Source: Paraconiothyrium sp. Pb-2020
Taxonomy: Eukaryota > Ascomycota > Dothideomycetes > Pleosporales > Didymosphaeriaceae
NCBI GenBank assembly: GCA_022419385.1
Contig: JAJUBI010000002.1
Coordinates: 186,001-250,000 of the forward strand
Direction of reading: 5' to 3'
Length of the DNA stretch: 64,000 bases
Shown: positions 34,245 to 46,160 of the stretch, piece after piece
Layout of the letters: the number at the start of each line of letters is the position of its first letter
Numbering within the stretch: the stretch's first letter is position 1
Program-made: the position numbers and the translations under genes
Notes under the pieces: model-generated
What the model was told of the DNA's origin: nothing
Databases searched by the model: none
The model's input: only the letters and a program-made list of their open reading frames with translations

Positions 34245-35351
34245 ACCCGGTCCAAGACTGGCGAAGAAATTTGACAGTTATTCATGTCGTTTCTTTCCCA
34301 ATCAAGGCCTCAGATGATGAGATCTACGTCGTTTAGACGGTCAAACGCAGGTTGGTTCGGATGTGCAGCTTTGCCAACGGCGTTGAGCGTCGATACACGA
34401 CTGAGCTAAATCACTCACGAACCCCTCGTCAAAGAGGCAGAATTACAGAGCGCAAAACCGGTACGTGCGCGTTGACGTACGCTACAGGAGACTCCAAATG
34501 CAAGAGAGTCCTTATGTGGTTGATTAGGTTGTTATGCGGGAATGTTTGCTGAAGTTGACCCCACCTGTAGTGGAACCCTGCCAAGATTGCATGGCCGACG
34601 CGACAGCACGTGATCTGCCGTCTCCTGATCGACGCAAGGGTTGAAAGGTCGCGTGTGAGCAACGCTTGGAGGAGATTAAAAGCATCAGCCCTCAAAAGCC
34701 GCTGATACTTACGCCCGAAGCTATCCAATAAGGCCTGCCCTGTGACGGAAAGGTCATCTATGATAAGATGCTATGATAAGTCGAAGATCATTCGTTCATG
34801 TGATCATCTCAATTCGTCAAGTCTCATTGGGAGCGGCTCTGAAGTATGCGAAACTGTCCAGGCCTGCGATCGTTGGATTACCTTCCATAACCCTAATCCC
34901 GTATTATGAATCCTCGTTCAGATACGGGCGACAGTTCATGCTCCGCTAAAAGGGTTCGTATTAAGTGTGGTCAGTATTGTTGTATGTGAGCATGTCATGA
35001 ATAACCGTCTTCTACAAGTGACTGCGATTGGTTGATTGAATAGTAGCTGAAAGCTTGATAGCCGCCGCCTCTCCGAAGCTAGTGGCAAATTGTGCCGCAT
35101 CGAATACGAGTACATGGTAGAGCCGATGACAGAAGTGAGTTCTTCAAGTTCCATGATGTTAATTGCTGTGCGAGATCCGAGGCGAAAGCAAGAGGAGTTT
35201 GTTGAAGGTTGCCAAGTGCCATGCGCTTGGTATCATTAGCGTCCCTCTATGTGGGAGTAGCGTGGGGTCTCATCTAGAACAACTTCAGACGATCCCTAAC
35301 CCTAACGACTTTACCTACAACAGACCACTACACGACGACGAAGCCGTCACA
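34245..35351. other. intergenic between divergent genes
   Basis: Shared promoter region; no supported gene. Contains short CCCTAA-type strings (34885 and 35294). Confidence 0.5.
35294..35306 (+). repeat. short telomere-like repeat (CCCTAACCCTAAC)
   Basis: Two copies of the fungal telomere unit in the proximal promoter, 46 bp upstream of the ATG at 35352. More likely a TTAGGG-factor site than a telomere relic. Confidence 0.4.
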
Positions 35352-36200
35352 ATGCGCTTCCACTCGCTTCCAGCATCTATCGCGACGCTTGTTCTCGCCT
35401 CTCTCACATTACCACCATGCCCACCCCAATTCACATTCCCTCCCCGCTGAACGGATCTATTTCGGACTACACCTCGGGCAAAGCAACGCCTACGATGAAC
35501 TTCTCAGCCGGCGATAATATGTTTGGAGGTTGGAGTACACCAGGACAGCTCATGTCGTTTCTTGTATATCGTTGCACCGGCTCTACGACGGCAGGTGCAT
35601 CCATCAAACCATCGAACAGCGAATTCAATTCGACTGAGGGCCACCTTGCGCCCGACAAGACGTGGGAGCAGATGCCGTTATACAGTAGCGCGGCTGATAT
35701 GTTTGGAAACGGATTCAATCCAGGGAGAAACCCGATATGGTTTCACGGGGAATTCTTCGCGAACAACAAGACGACCGGAGACTTGTGCTGGTTTGAGCTG
35801 TACGTTGTCAATCTGGATTCATGGACTTGCTAGGACATATTGCTGACGAATTGCATGCAGATACCCCGGAAGCGACACCTATGCCAACTCACCCGAAGGT
35901 GGGCAAGAACGCGTAGCCACGGTTAACGGCGATGGCGATTGGTATTTCGCAACCGAGCCCTTTACCGTACACCCTGCACGGCCGAACAACCTCACTGTTA
36001 CGTGGAAGTCCAGCGGGCCGAAGCCGGATCTCTTCAAAAATCACACGGAGGCGTACTGGGCAGACTTCTACAGCCAATTTCCCAGCTTGAAGCAATCCTC
36101 GAGTTCGGGGCCTGGCAAAGAAAGTGGAGCATACAGCGCCTTACTTCAGGGACCTGGCTGGATAGGCTGTTTCGTAGCGGCACTAGCACTAGCGCTATGA
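35352..36200 (+). CDS. secreted, heavily N-glycosylated, possibly GPI-anchored protein with a frame break after its signal peptide
   Basis: A signal-peptide-like start (MRFHSLPASIATLVLASLT) begins at 35352, but its frame ends at a stop at 35450. The mature protein is read in another frame from about 35417 (ATG) to 35799, then through a 61-nt intron (GTACGT...TGCAG) to 35861-36200. Starting at 35417 gives 240 residues. That part has six N-glycosylation sequons (NGS, NFS, NST, NKT, NLT, NHT) and a hydrophobic C-terminus (WIGCFVAALALAL) fitting a GPI signal, so it should be secreted. Hence the leader upstream is probably genuine and one base is missing, or the gene is recently broken. No GT-AG intron in the interval repairs the frame. 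Family not recognised. Confidence 0.55.
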
Positions 36201-36982
36201 AGGGAGGGTGATGGCTTTCGAGTGCCTTCGAAAAGATAGCGAACTAGCCGCTGCTGATGTTGACATGGCACTTTGTTTTGACGCTTTATACCCCAGTACG
36301 CAAGTTAATACAATTCCCTCAGCGGAAAAGAGCTCACACGCTCTCCTAAGTGGAGAGATTTGTATAGCATTTCGCAACTTTTCGCTTTCAAGAATGACAG
36401 CGCATCCTGCTGCCCTACATTATCGAGCTCGACATGTGGAGCGCTTATTGTTGGTGGAGATAGGACCAATGCTCCTTCCTGACAGATTGTTATTCACGAT
36501 ACCTGCGACAAAGGTCAAAGATAACCTGTTGAGATGACCCTCTGATATCGAAAGCTTTCACGAACCAACAAAGGGAAGTATATGTGAAGTCATAGCGAAG
36601 TCCCTGTGACAGCCGTGGCAGCCATCCTCAGCCTGACGCGCTGCGCTGCATTCTTGCTTATATATATTGTGTACATCGACACTAGGATGAGTTTTGTTGC
36701 CATGAAGATTCAACGTCTACAGAGAGTGCTGTTCCCAAGCACCTATAGCCAAGAAGGTGACTTAGGAGGCCGCATTCTTGCTCGGCTTATGCGTCTGCCT
36801 GGTTCTGCCTAACGATAGGTGGCAGTCCGCGATTCGTAGAATGCCGCATCATGCTGCGCCTCGTTGCCTTCTTTCTGCAGATTCGATCTTTATCGGCAGC
36901 ATCACGAACTCACTCTCACCCCAGACGTTGTGAAGATGTATCTTGCCGCTTGATTAAGCAACAACCTCTGTCGGCGATCGAG
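36201..36982. other. intergenic, nothing recognised
   Basis: Promoter region of the Clr5-domain gene. No supported features. Confidence 0.5.
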
Positions 36983-38699
36983 ATGGACCAATCACACCCT
37001 AACACCTGGCCGAACAGCGCTGCGCGGCTAGAAGCAGCCTCACGGAAAACCGCACAATCAAGGGGGAAACCCCCAGCGGCAGTTTCGAAAAGTAGGCGCC
37101 ACAGGCATACTGAACAGGAATGGAACCAGTTGCGCGAATTCATCACGCAGGTCTACGTAGAAGAGGACAAAAAGGCTGAAGAGGTCGTCGAAATCTTGAG
37201 CACACAGCACGATTTCAAAGTTGGGTTTGGCCACCTCAGCTTCTTATTCATCTCTTCATACTTACGCTTATAGCCTTCGCAAATTGAAAGATTGGCTTAA
37301 GAACAATGGCATTTCCAAGAACGTTCACAAGTCCGACATGCTTGTCTTGTACGCCAAGCGTCAAGCTAGGTTGATTGCGGGTGGCAAGAAGACAATCGTG
37401 TACAAAGACGGGCGGGCTATCGACGATAGCCGCCTTGATCGCTTCGGTGAACGATACTGCCTTAGTGTAGGAAGCTCATCGTATGCGGAAGCGAGTAAGT
37501 CAATGCAATGAGTGATCTTGCTCGAGTTGGGTTTAATTTGCACAGCAACACCGCACGGTTATACATACGCAACTCCGCGACCTATAATTACAGAAGATGG
37601 CTGTAGCGACAGCTCCAGAGCTTCGCTACTCGAACTTTTCAGTACCGAGAGAAATATGCAAGTCGTCTTCGGCCACGTTCCAGACCCAGAAGACCAAATC
37701 TACTCGATGTCCCACATTCACCAAATTGGAGTCTTTGGTCTCAGGATCACTGAAGGCTCTCAGCCATCAGAAGAGCTCCCATTGATACTTCACAAGTGCC
37801 TACTGCTAGCTAGAGACCTTATGAGTGTTGTTAAGTTTTCAGCAACTGATCATGGTCCTGAAACGCTTGACGACCAAGCTCTTCAAGAATCGTCGCCAAA
37901 ATTCTACATCACATTCACCGGAAACCCCAACGATACGTTCGTCGCTCCGATTCAAGATAAAGTTCTAAATTTTATGAAGACTTCTCAAATTTGCAGTCAG
38001 CTACTGCAGCTCAACGCGCAGGACGAGAAAAGGTGGAAAAAGGGATTCGTTCCGATGGCTCCAGAAGAGCAGAATGAGGCCAGAAGTATTTTCGACACTT
38101 TCCTCGGTTTGCCGTCTGAATTTAACGATGCCATGACATTCATGCATGTGAATGTTCAGATGACATCACCGGAAACACCCGCCGCCATACTGCTTATGAG
38201 ACTATCCATCGGCCTCGACACGCGGGAATTTGCTGACTGTGAAACATGTCAGCGGAGAGTCGTATCGATCGATTGTATCAGTCAAACTATGGCTGTACAG
38301 GTGAACGTGCCTCTCAGATCATCCTGGGTCGGGGGCTGGGAGCCAGCTCAGATATTTACGAGTTACAACACAGAGTTTGTCAAGTGGAGTGAATGCGTCT
38401 ATTCTCTAAGAGGTTGGTTCATCCATTTGTCGTCGCTTCACCATTGGATGAACGCCAATTCAAGAGAGGAAGATACTGAAGATGTGCTAGATGAGGTCGA
38501 CAATGTCATCTGGGAAGAGGCATGGGATCCTATGAATGTATGTGTGCCTTTGGCGACGTTCCAGCCGCATCATGTTTCCGTCCCGGCAAACTTGAGTGCA
38601 TACGATGACTTTGATATCGCTATAGCAGAACACATGGGCCAAGAAAATAGTGTTCAGTTTGATCCTGAGGCCGTTGACGAGGATATATGGGACCCATAA
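36983..38699 (+). CDS. Clr5-domain protein
   Basis: Proposed exons 36983-37224, 37274-37494 and 37546-38699 (538 residues). The Clr5 domain starts near residue 42 (HTEQEWNQLREFITQVYVEE, then KAEEVVEIL) and continues across intron 1 into LRKLKDWLKNNG. It is a fungal putative DNA-binding or adaptor domain named after a fission-yeast silencing factor. Intron 2 (GTAAGT...TGCACAG) is secure. Intron 1 (37225-37273, donor GTTTGG, acceptor TTATAG) is the only frame-keeping choice, but it shortens the domain by about four residues, so this junction is uncertain. The C-terminal 380 residues are acidic near the end and contain no motif I know. Confidence 0.7.
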
Positions 38700-38946
38700 G
38701 GATTACTGTGTACGCGCATACAATGAGCATATGTGTTTGTGCGACTGCTTCGGTGCGTTCAGTATATGTCCCCAAGTGAAGATAGAGGACACTGTCGATA
38801 ATAGCTATAGCTTATGTATAGTAACAATCGACTTGCAAAGCTGCGTCATAGACCGGGTCAATGTTGAACTAACACTAATACCAGAAAACTAGCGATTAGA
38901 TGTCATGATATTTCCAGTGCCAAATCGTTTATTGTTTTGACGCTGC

Positions 38947-41426
38947 CTAACAGAGCCGAGCCTTTTTGTTGGGGGGCGGGCTTGTTGCAGGCTCGACACA
39001 TTTGCGCGGAGCGGTATGCCGGATAGCAATTTCCAGCCTCTTGTACGAGAGCGTATCTTTGTCGATGTAACACATTCGACTCGATACTTTCACAGCGTTC
39101 TTCAGCTCCCTTCCATTCAACTCCCAGCGTGCCAAGTCCCAGTAGTCCTGATCAGTGAGATCTACGGTTTGTGCAAAGTCGTAGGAAGATGCTGTAAAGT
39201 TTGTCATCGTTCTCAAAAGTTTGCATCTTGCGCTTCTGTCCAATGCTGGATACTCGAAGTGAACATCAATTCGCGATGAAAAGGCTTCGTCGATCTTGTC
39301 CGGAAAGTTGGTTGTAAGAAACAAAATTCCAGGGTAGTACTCCAAACGGGTCATCAACGCTTAAAAGACTTAGCTTGCGAACAGACTAAGCAGGCAACAG
39401 AACATACTTCGTACGAGGCTAGAACGCTCATTAGGTCCACGATCGCTCCCGAGGTACGCATCGGCTTCTGTCGGGTCGTCAATAAGAGACCTAAAAAAAA
39501 AAAACGCCTACCTTACCATCAATAAGAAGAAGAGCATCCCATTGTTCAGCCAACTTGAAAGCCTCCTCCAGATGCTCTTCAAGATAATCCTCATCCCAAC
39601 CGAGAGTCTCAGCCTGTATCCGCAGGAAAGGACGCTTCGCTTGATCGGCAACTGCTAGAATCAGATCTCCAATGTCTATACATAGATATGGCAAACATAC
39701 CGGCCTCAGCCGTCAACGTTTTCCCCGTTCCCGGTGGTCCGCTCAGCAATGCCACAAACCCGTTACCTAGCTCATAGTAAGGGAGGTTAGGAGAACTAAT
39801 GATGTAAACATACCTTTTCCTTGTATGATGTCTTGGCCGATATCTTTGATAGTCCGGTGATGCTGCACTAGTGCGAGGAGCATGTCTTTCGACTCATTAG
39901 GAAAGACAAGTCTCTCAAACGCCCAGTCATTCCACTTCACGTCGCGAATGTAATTGACGTAGAACTTCTCTGTAAAGCTTAGTCCCATATGGAATATCAT
40001 CAGCCTTGCGTGGCTTACTATATGAGTAGTTTGCCAAAGAAAAACCCGCAACTAGAGGGTCCAGCAAGAGTAACCATTGAGGCTGCGATGACACAATCTC
40101 TCTGTTCTTCTGAATCCGTTCTTTACTCGGACGAGCCCTGTTAAGTCCATTCTCAAAGTGAATACGGATTTCTTCCTCGAACTTGGGATTTTCTGAGGTC
40201 AACTGGGTGAGATTCTTGGACGAATTTGGACAGGCATAAGGATCAATGATGATACGATTGCGAGTCTAAAGCTCCATTAGCGCACATGCAGTACCATTAG
40301 ATAGTTGACCGACCATGGTATGTTGTTCTCTTCGTGTTCCAGGTTCCCGTGTTTCCTCATATTCGTGATGTGCCATGTCCTGGTAACGAAGTACTTCAAG
40401 GCTGCGCTGGATGATACCTTTTTCGAGGTCTTCCCGACTTCTGTGGAAGGAAAGAGGAAATACGACCAGCTCTCTTATCGGCTTGGCCCCAGCGAACCTG
40501 GTCAGGAAGAAGTCGACTGTTCTGAACCCATAATTTACACCGTCAAAAGCCACCTGTCGGCAGTGCGCTTGCGAGGTAGCGATATCGTACGAAATGACCT
40601 CAAAAAGGCATTCTTGATCCTTTATACGTGATACCACAATTATTCCCTTTGGAAAAAGAGTCCACAGAAAGCTTTGCGTGATCAACCCTTTTGTGTGAAG
40701 ATCACTCACTGCCGTAGTAGTCTCCCGGAGAACGTCATCGATCACCTCTTTCAAAACCCCAAGATGTTTCTCTTCATCTGTGTCGGACTGGCACTTGCTA
40801 TAGGCGTCCATGATATCGGCATGTGCAAAAAATAGTTCTTGAAAGGGCGGTAGTACCATCACCGACCCCTTCATGGGGTCGAGACGACCTATTTTTTTGA
40901 ACATGGGCTCGAGGGTGTCCAGTATGATTGGACTCTGGATGACTATAGATGTTGGGCTGGTGTCCTTCAGACCACCCAATGTCTGCTTGTTGTGGTCCTT
41001 GCCGTGATACATGCGAATCGCAACGCCGTCGTACTTTTCCTTGGCCTCCTCGGGCACTTTTGTCGGCTCTTTCTCGACCCAGTTTATGCAACATTTGCAA
41101 GTCGGGCGTCCCTCGTAAAATTTCTGTATCGCTGCTGCGTTTCCCTTATGTTCTTCAAGATGCTCTAGCGCTGGTAGCATAGGGGTTACAAGCACGTCGT
41201 TGAAAGAATGATTCCATTCTTGCAGATACATCTCGACGAACTGATCGTGGTGTATATCGGCAGATTCACCGTTAGAGACGTGCTTTTGATGGCCGCCTAG
41301 TGGGAGGTGTAGGGAATCGAAGATATGGTCTTCATTGTCTAATGGAATATGACCATCGGGTGGAATATGACCATCGGGTCCGAAGAGCCCCAAAGAATCT
41401 GCGGTTGAATTCGCGACAGTATCCAT
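38947..41426 (-). CDS. fungal AAA-family ATPase (DUF7025-type N-terminus)
   Basis: Seven exons: 41426-40314, 40265-40019, 39969-39814, 39766-39701, 39651-39517, 39467-39408 and 39359-38947 (729 residues). All six introns are 47-49 nt. Walker A GPPGTGKT is at 515-522, Walker B LLLIDEAD at 568-575, and the sensor/arginine-finger region reads LFLTTNFPDKIDEAFSSRID. The long N-terminus (including FQELFFAHADI) fits the DUF7025-AAA architecture common in Pezizomycotina. It is predicted to remodel proteins using ATP; the substrate is unknown. Intron 5 contains a T12 tract. Near the N-terminus an 18-bp tandem duplication repeats PDGHIP. It is convergent with the Clr5-domain gene. Confidence 0.88.
41343..41378. 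repeat. perfect 18-bp tandem duplication
   Basis: TGGAATATGACCATCGGG occurs twice in a row within exon 1 of the AAA ATPase, adding six residues in frame. Confidence 0.9.
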
Positions 41427-42118
41427 CGCGAGTTGGTTCTTGATAGAAGAGTGTTGTGTGAAGAAGGATGACAGCGCCTTTAAATGTCTGTGTCCTTATG
41501 ACTGCAGGCTGGCTCTCACTCGGGTAACACAGAGCCGCATCGCCACAGCCAAGACCTCCGCGGCAATGCTGTCGGTGTCGTCCATGCATGGCCCAATGAG
41601 ACGAAAGGGCTTTCGGATGCAAGCGAATCAAACAGAAGTGCACTGGACAGAAGACCAATCAGACAAAAGTGCAATCAGTGTTGCCTCTGTGCATCCGGGT
41701 CGTACAGTACGGCGCACGGTAGCCTTGTTTACACATAAGCCAATAAGAAGGTATAGCATGTTAACGCACTTTTGCAGGAATATGTCAGGCCCTCGCCTAA
41801 CACGTGTGAGGAGGGTGTCCTGTTTTCAAACCCCGGTAAAATGTTTCAAAGCGACCGTAATGCACTTCTGCATTTGGCAGCATGTCAACGCAATAGCAAT
41901 CCTACGCCTTGAAGGGTGGCGTGGCTGCGATATTCGTACCACGCCGGACGCTTTGCACTTTTGAATGAGGCAAGAGCTGCTCCGCGTGAGCAATACATAA
42001 GACCTGCTGAAGGATTTGTACGAAAAGTCCGAATATAAAGTCTCTGTAATTGATCCATTCTGCCCTCCGATCCATCAAATCGCACGACCTTGATTTCTAA
42101 GAACAAACAGAAAGCATC
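41427..42118. other. divergent promoter of the AAA ATPase and the small plus-strand gene
   Basis: About 690 bp with no supported coding frame. Confidence 0.5.
42034..42040 (+). promoter_or_regulatory. possible TATA box
   Basis: TATAAAG 85 bp upstream of the ATG at 42119, a typical distance. Confidence 0.45.
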
Positions 42119-42574
42119 ATGGCTTCTTCGAGCAACGCACCCAGTCAGACGTATTACGATAGAGGATCATACAGCCAGTCTGATACATGTCCGGCCCCAC
42201 GGACCCGTCCAGCAGCCCAGGTCTATGGGCTTCACCATGGCCGTGCCTCAGTGCAAACCCAAACGTGTGTATGCCCTTTCCTATATCAAGAGAGTCTATC
42301 TTTTGACAGAAATTCTAGGCCAAAAAACGAGCAAAACGCCGCATTAAACGGTATTGGAAGCTGGGTTGACCCCAAAGACCCAAATCTATACATCAACGAC
42401 CGTCACCGGATAGATGGATCGAGACCCACCAACTACCAGAGCACAGCTGGTAATGCTACACCACTCTCACGATGGCTGTCGGAAGATAAAGATCGTCAAC
42501 CCTGGAGCGTTTTGGCTCTTCGCAAGGATGGGAACGGGAAGTCTGGGCAACGTGATGGGAAGCCGTCAATCTAA
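42119..42574 (+). CDS. small hypothetical protein, 151 residues
   Basis: Intact frame starting at an ATG in good context (ATCATGG) with a TATA-like box 85 bp upstream. The product is hydrophilic and rich in Ser, Gln, Arg and Asn. It has no signal peptide, membrane segment or recognisable domain. It reads divergently from the AAA ATPase gene. It could be a lineage-specific gene or chance. Confidence 0.4.
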   Translation: MASSSNAPSQTYYDRGSYSQSDTCPAPRTRPAAQVYGLHHGRASVQTQTCVCPFLYQESLSFDRNSRPKNEQNAALNGIGSWVDPKDPNLYINDRHRIDGSRPTNYQSTAGNATPLSRWLSEDKDRQPWSVLALRKDGNGKSGQRDGKPSI

Positions 42575-44054
42575 TGAACAGTGCCTTGGTCTCTAGTTAG
42601 CATTGTTGCCACGCTCGATGCTAATCTGCGATTGAACATGTGAATGGCTTGGAGGAAGTAGGCTCCAGTAGTTTCAATGTTAGGTACAGTTAGATTGGAT
42701 AGATTATCGTCAATGAGTCTTTGAAGCCGAATAAGTTCAGTGAATGAACCGCTCGCCATCCGGATGTGTGAATAAGACTACCTATAGTATATGATCCTTC
42801 ATTTCTCTTTCAGTCCCATCCTTCTCTTTGACAAGCTTTGCTCATCGTATCATCGTTTCCACAAAGACATGACCCAGCGCCCATAACGCTACAGCATAAC
42901 TATGACAGTCAATGTGGGGGTCTGATTACGCATATTTCTCGGTTAATTTAGTACCTCATCACACCTATTCTTAAAGTTAAGATGTGATGATGTGTTACTT
43001 TTTTCCATATCATCTCTTCTGATTCAGCCAGTTTTGTAAAAAACCCGATCCTGGTGGTACAGAGCCACAAACTTCTGAGAACCAATAAATAGTTTCGCGC
43101 ACTCGATTTCCCTAAAACGACTGGTCCTATACTTAAATTGTCCGCATGACCTCGAATCTTCTTCTTAAATCCATGATACTCTTTAAGGATTGCCAGCAAG
43201 CCCACCACTTTAGATCCCCATCGCCCACCTTTACCAAACCGAAGACATCAGTCCCAAAAACAACAGGATCGAAGCCTGGCTCTTACGCACCACGCATCCC
43301 ACCGAGTGGACTTGAAACCAGATTTCCTATCTACGACGCTGGCGGTGTGACTGTGCACCAAGCTGGCGCGGGACCGAAGTCAAATCACAGACATTCACAC
43401 GAACAAAGGCGCCGAAAGAGAACCAACATGGCAGACACAGATATTCAATCCAAACACTGAAGTGAGGAGTGCTGTCTCTCCAAAATCACACAATAGCGTG
43501 TATACCAGAAGACGTGAAATACGGTTTCCATCGCTTCACCGGTGAAATAACCTCGCCGTCTAAAGTATTTTACTTCCAACACTCTCGGCAAATGCCATGC
43601 CGAAAAGCACCGCTCCTCTCTGCACTCACATCGTTATCTCAAGAGCTTCGACCTGCATCGGTTCGCTCCCACGACCTCGGTATCTTGTCAATACCACCGC
43701 GGGCTAGTTTCTCAATCCGCTTCGCACTTTGCTTCGCCCTCAAGCTAGCGCTTTTCGGTTTACAACGAGAAGAAAGTAACAGCAAGCGTCTGGCTCTTGG
43801 TATTAGATCATGTATGGGGCTACTGTTGATCGTCTTGTGTGTTAGGGAGTGTATCAAGTCACTGGGTCTCCTCCTATAGGTATTTTCTTGCTGGACAAAT
43901 CCGCGAGGGGAGGATAACCATGTGCGAGATACATGTAGTATCCATTAAACCATCAGACAACCCCTCCACCAACACTGCCTCAGAAAGCCTTGTTCCTGAT
44001 TTCCTACAACGCACTAACCCCAGCGCTTCACTGCCCCTGCGCCTACGTCTGCGC
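42575..44054. other. intergenic; weak frames only
   Basis: Frames at 43146-43460 (104 codons) and 43469-43879 (136 codons) start with ATG but lack domains or clear coding character. I do not call them genes. Confidence 0.4.
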
Positions 44055-46160
44055 CTACGCCTGCCCCCGTCCACTTCTTCCCCTTCCCCTTCCCCTTCCC
44101 CTCCCCCTCTGTCCCCCTCTCCGGTTACTGTTCCCACCTCCCGCATTCCCCTGCGGTACCTGCCCCCTAACCCACTTCCCCGCCTCCTCGCTCGGATCCT
44201 TCCACCGCTCATCCAAGCCCCTCCGTTTCGAAAACGCCTTTCTACTTTCGTTCGTAGCCAACGCAGGACTCACATCGTCTTGCGTCAACAACTGCATGCC
44301 TAGCCCCTCCTCGCTGCCCTGTTCGTACATGCCCAGATTCAAGACGTCGTTGTTGGGATTGTATATAGCCTTGATGTCGTTCTGAGGCAGATAGGCTGAG
44401 GAATGCAAAATGAGCGGATCGGGATGCGGGTCGAGCACGCTTACGAAGTTTAGGTTTTGCACGCAGCCTTCGAGACCGGCGTAGATGTTTGTGGAGTATG
44501 GCGAGGGGATGGAGAGGCTGTACACGGGAGAGTCTTCGTTGCGCGGACCGGGGCGATAGGGATGCCGGTTTGCGCCGCCTGGACGGGAGTTTCGGGGACT
44601 CAGGAAGAGGTTCCAACCGCCGGTGACGGGTCTTGTGTCGGTGTCTTGGAACCTGTCGATGATGGCGTTGTAGGTGTGGTCTTGACGCTTGGGTCGCGAA
44701 TTGTTTGTTGTCGGAATGGGAATAGTATGATAAGCATGCGAGCCTGAGAAACGCAAATCGAACACCTTCAACATGCTGTGCATCGAACTTCCTGCCACGA
44801 AGCGCTCAAGGCCTTGGATAGCGAGCGAGTATATCGCAGAATCGTTGGTGACGTCCCAGAATACGGTTTCGAAGTCGTGGGGGGACCGGAGATCGTGCAG
44901 GCGTGCAAGGCCGTCGTATCCACCCGATAAGAATACCTCGCTGGATGAGCCACCTTGCGACTCGGAGGAAATTGGAAGAATTGGATAAACGGAGGTATTA
45001 TACGGTCGAACGAATTGTCTCAAGGCGTCTTCCATTGCATCGCTGCCACTCTGGATGGACCGGCTCACGTAACTCGAGTTCAGATTGAATTTACGCAATG
45101 GCTCTGCCGTCAAGCCGTCGGGTGTGACGCCGTAGATCTGTATCGGCTCGAGCGTGGGGCCCAGTCCGATAGCGAGTTTCGAACCTGATATGAAGTTGGT
45201 GGACCATATGCGTCCGACCCGCATGCCCGCCTCAACAGGCCTGACTTCGCTGAGAATATCAATGGGATATTCGCTAGTCTGATCGTAGTTCCCAGGATAG
45301 AGCGCAATGGAGGAATCACCAAGGCTAGCAGCTATCAGAGGCTCTGATGCCGCAGAGACGGATATTGAGCCTACGGCGCGGCCAATAGTATCGTAGAGCT
45401 GTTCCGTTGCTCGACGCCGTTCCAGATCGGCGCTCAGCATCGACAGTCGTCCAGACGCTGTTCCGAATACCGCATATTCAGTATCGCCACTCTTCTGGTG
45501 CGGTCGTAAAAGCTTCAGTGCCGTGATATCGTCGCGCCCTTCAGAGCTTTCCGGGATTCTGTACGTATACCACGCATTTGGATGTCCAAACATGCCCGGC
45601 TCGTGTGGGTCTTCTGGATCAATTCCCATCTCCTGCCGCACTCTTGCGCCTCTGTGGCCCGTCTCTTTGACCCTCATCACAACGTTCGCCCCGGCAGACC
45701 ATGCCAACACCTCTTTCCTATCCACCCAAGCACTACCCGTCTCTTCGTAGCTGTCCACACTCGGCTGGTAGCCCATCGTCTGACCCTGTGGACCTCTCCA
45801 TCTCGTTCTTCTTCCCGAGTTGAGACTGGTGACATTGGCACCAGGCTCCAGATATCTCGCCGTAAACGCCTTCTTATCCCAATTACGGTACAAAGTCGTC
45901 AAGCCATGCACCGTCGGCTTCGCATCGCCGGAAGGTCCCAGCAGCCCAAAGCGTCCTTTTAGAAAAGCTTCCCATCCATAGAGTTGCACAAATTGGCGCA
46001 GTCGAGTGCAAGTGAGGGCCAGATTCGCGATGTCCTTCGGACGATCTAGGTTATTGGCTACAATCTCCAGTAACTCGACTGGGAGTTTGTCCAAGGTGGG
46101 CGTGGAGGCGGGGGCCAATTTCCGTTCGGGTCCACGTGGGCGGACCGGAAGTGGAGTCAT
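44055..46160 (-). CDS. F-box protein with WD40-like region and RG-rich C-terminus
   Basis: Single exon, 701 residues. An F-box begins near residue 23 (LDKLPVELLEIVANNL, then DIANLALTCTRLRQF). The central part contains beta-propeller-like stretches (FLSGGYDGLARLHDLRS, SSMHSMLKVFDLRF), fitting a degenerate WD40 propeller. The protein ends in a low-complexity Arg-Gly tail (GRGRGRGRG type), often an RNA-binding or arginine-methylation segment. Likely a substrate receptor of an SCF ubiquitin ligase; substrate unknown. The start MTPLPVRP is the first ATG of the open frame. Confidence 0.85.
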   Translation of the reverse strand: MTPLPVRPRGPERKLAPASTPTLDKLPVELLEIVANNLDRPKDIANLALTCTRLRQFVQLYGWEAFLKGRFGLLGPSGDAKPTVHGLTTLYRNWDKKAFTARYLEPGANVTSLNSGRRTRWRGPQGQTMGYQPSVDSYEETGSAWVDRKEVLAWSAGANVVMRVKETGHRGARVRQEMGIDPEDPHEPGMFGHPNAWYTYRIPESSEGRDDITALKLLRPHQKSGDTEYAVFGTASGRLSMLSADLERRRATEQLYDTIGRAVGSISVSAASEPLIAASLGDSSIALYPGNYDQTSEYPIDILSEVRPVEAGMRVGRIWSTNFISGSKLAIGLGPTLEPIQIYGVTPDGLTAEPLRKFNLNSSYVSRSIQSGSDAMEDALRQFVRPYNTSVYPILPISSESQGGSSSEVFLSGGYDGLARLHDLRSPHDFETVFWDVTNDSAIYSLAIQGLERFVAGSSMHSMLKVFDLRFSGSHAYHTIPIPTTNNSRPKRQDHTYNAIIDRFQDTDTRPVTGGWNLFLSPRNSRPGGANRHPYRPGPRNEDSPVYSLSIPSPYSTNIYAGLEGCVQNLNFVSVLDPHPDPLILHSSAYLPQNDIKAIYNPNNDVLNLGMYEQGSEEGLGMQLLTQDDVSPALATNESRKAFSKRRGLDERWKDPSEEAGKWVRGQVPQGNAGGGNSNRRGGQRGRGRGRGRGRSGRGQA

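Noticed and set aside
43146..43879. Two medium plus-strand frames
   Set aside because: ATG starts but no recognisable domain, signal peptide or splice continuity between them. Left as unsupported.
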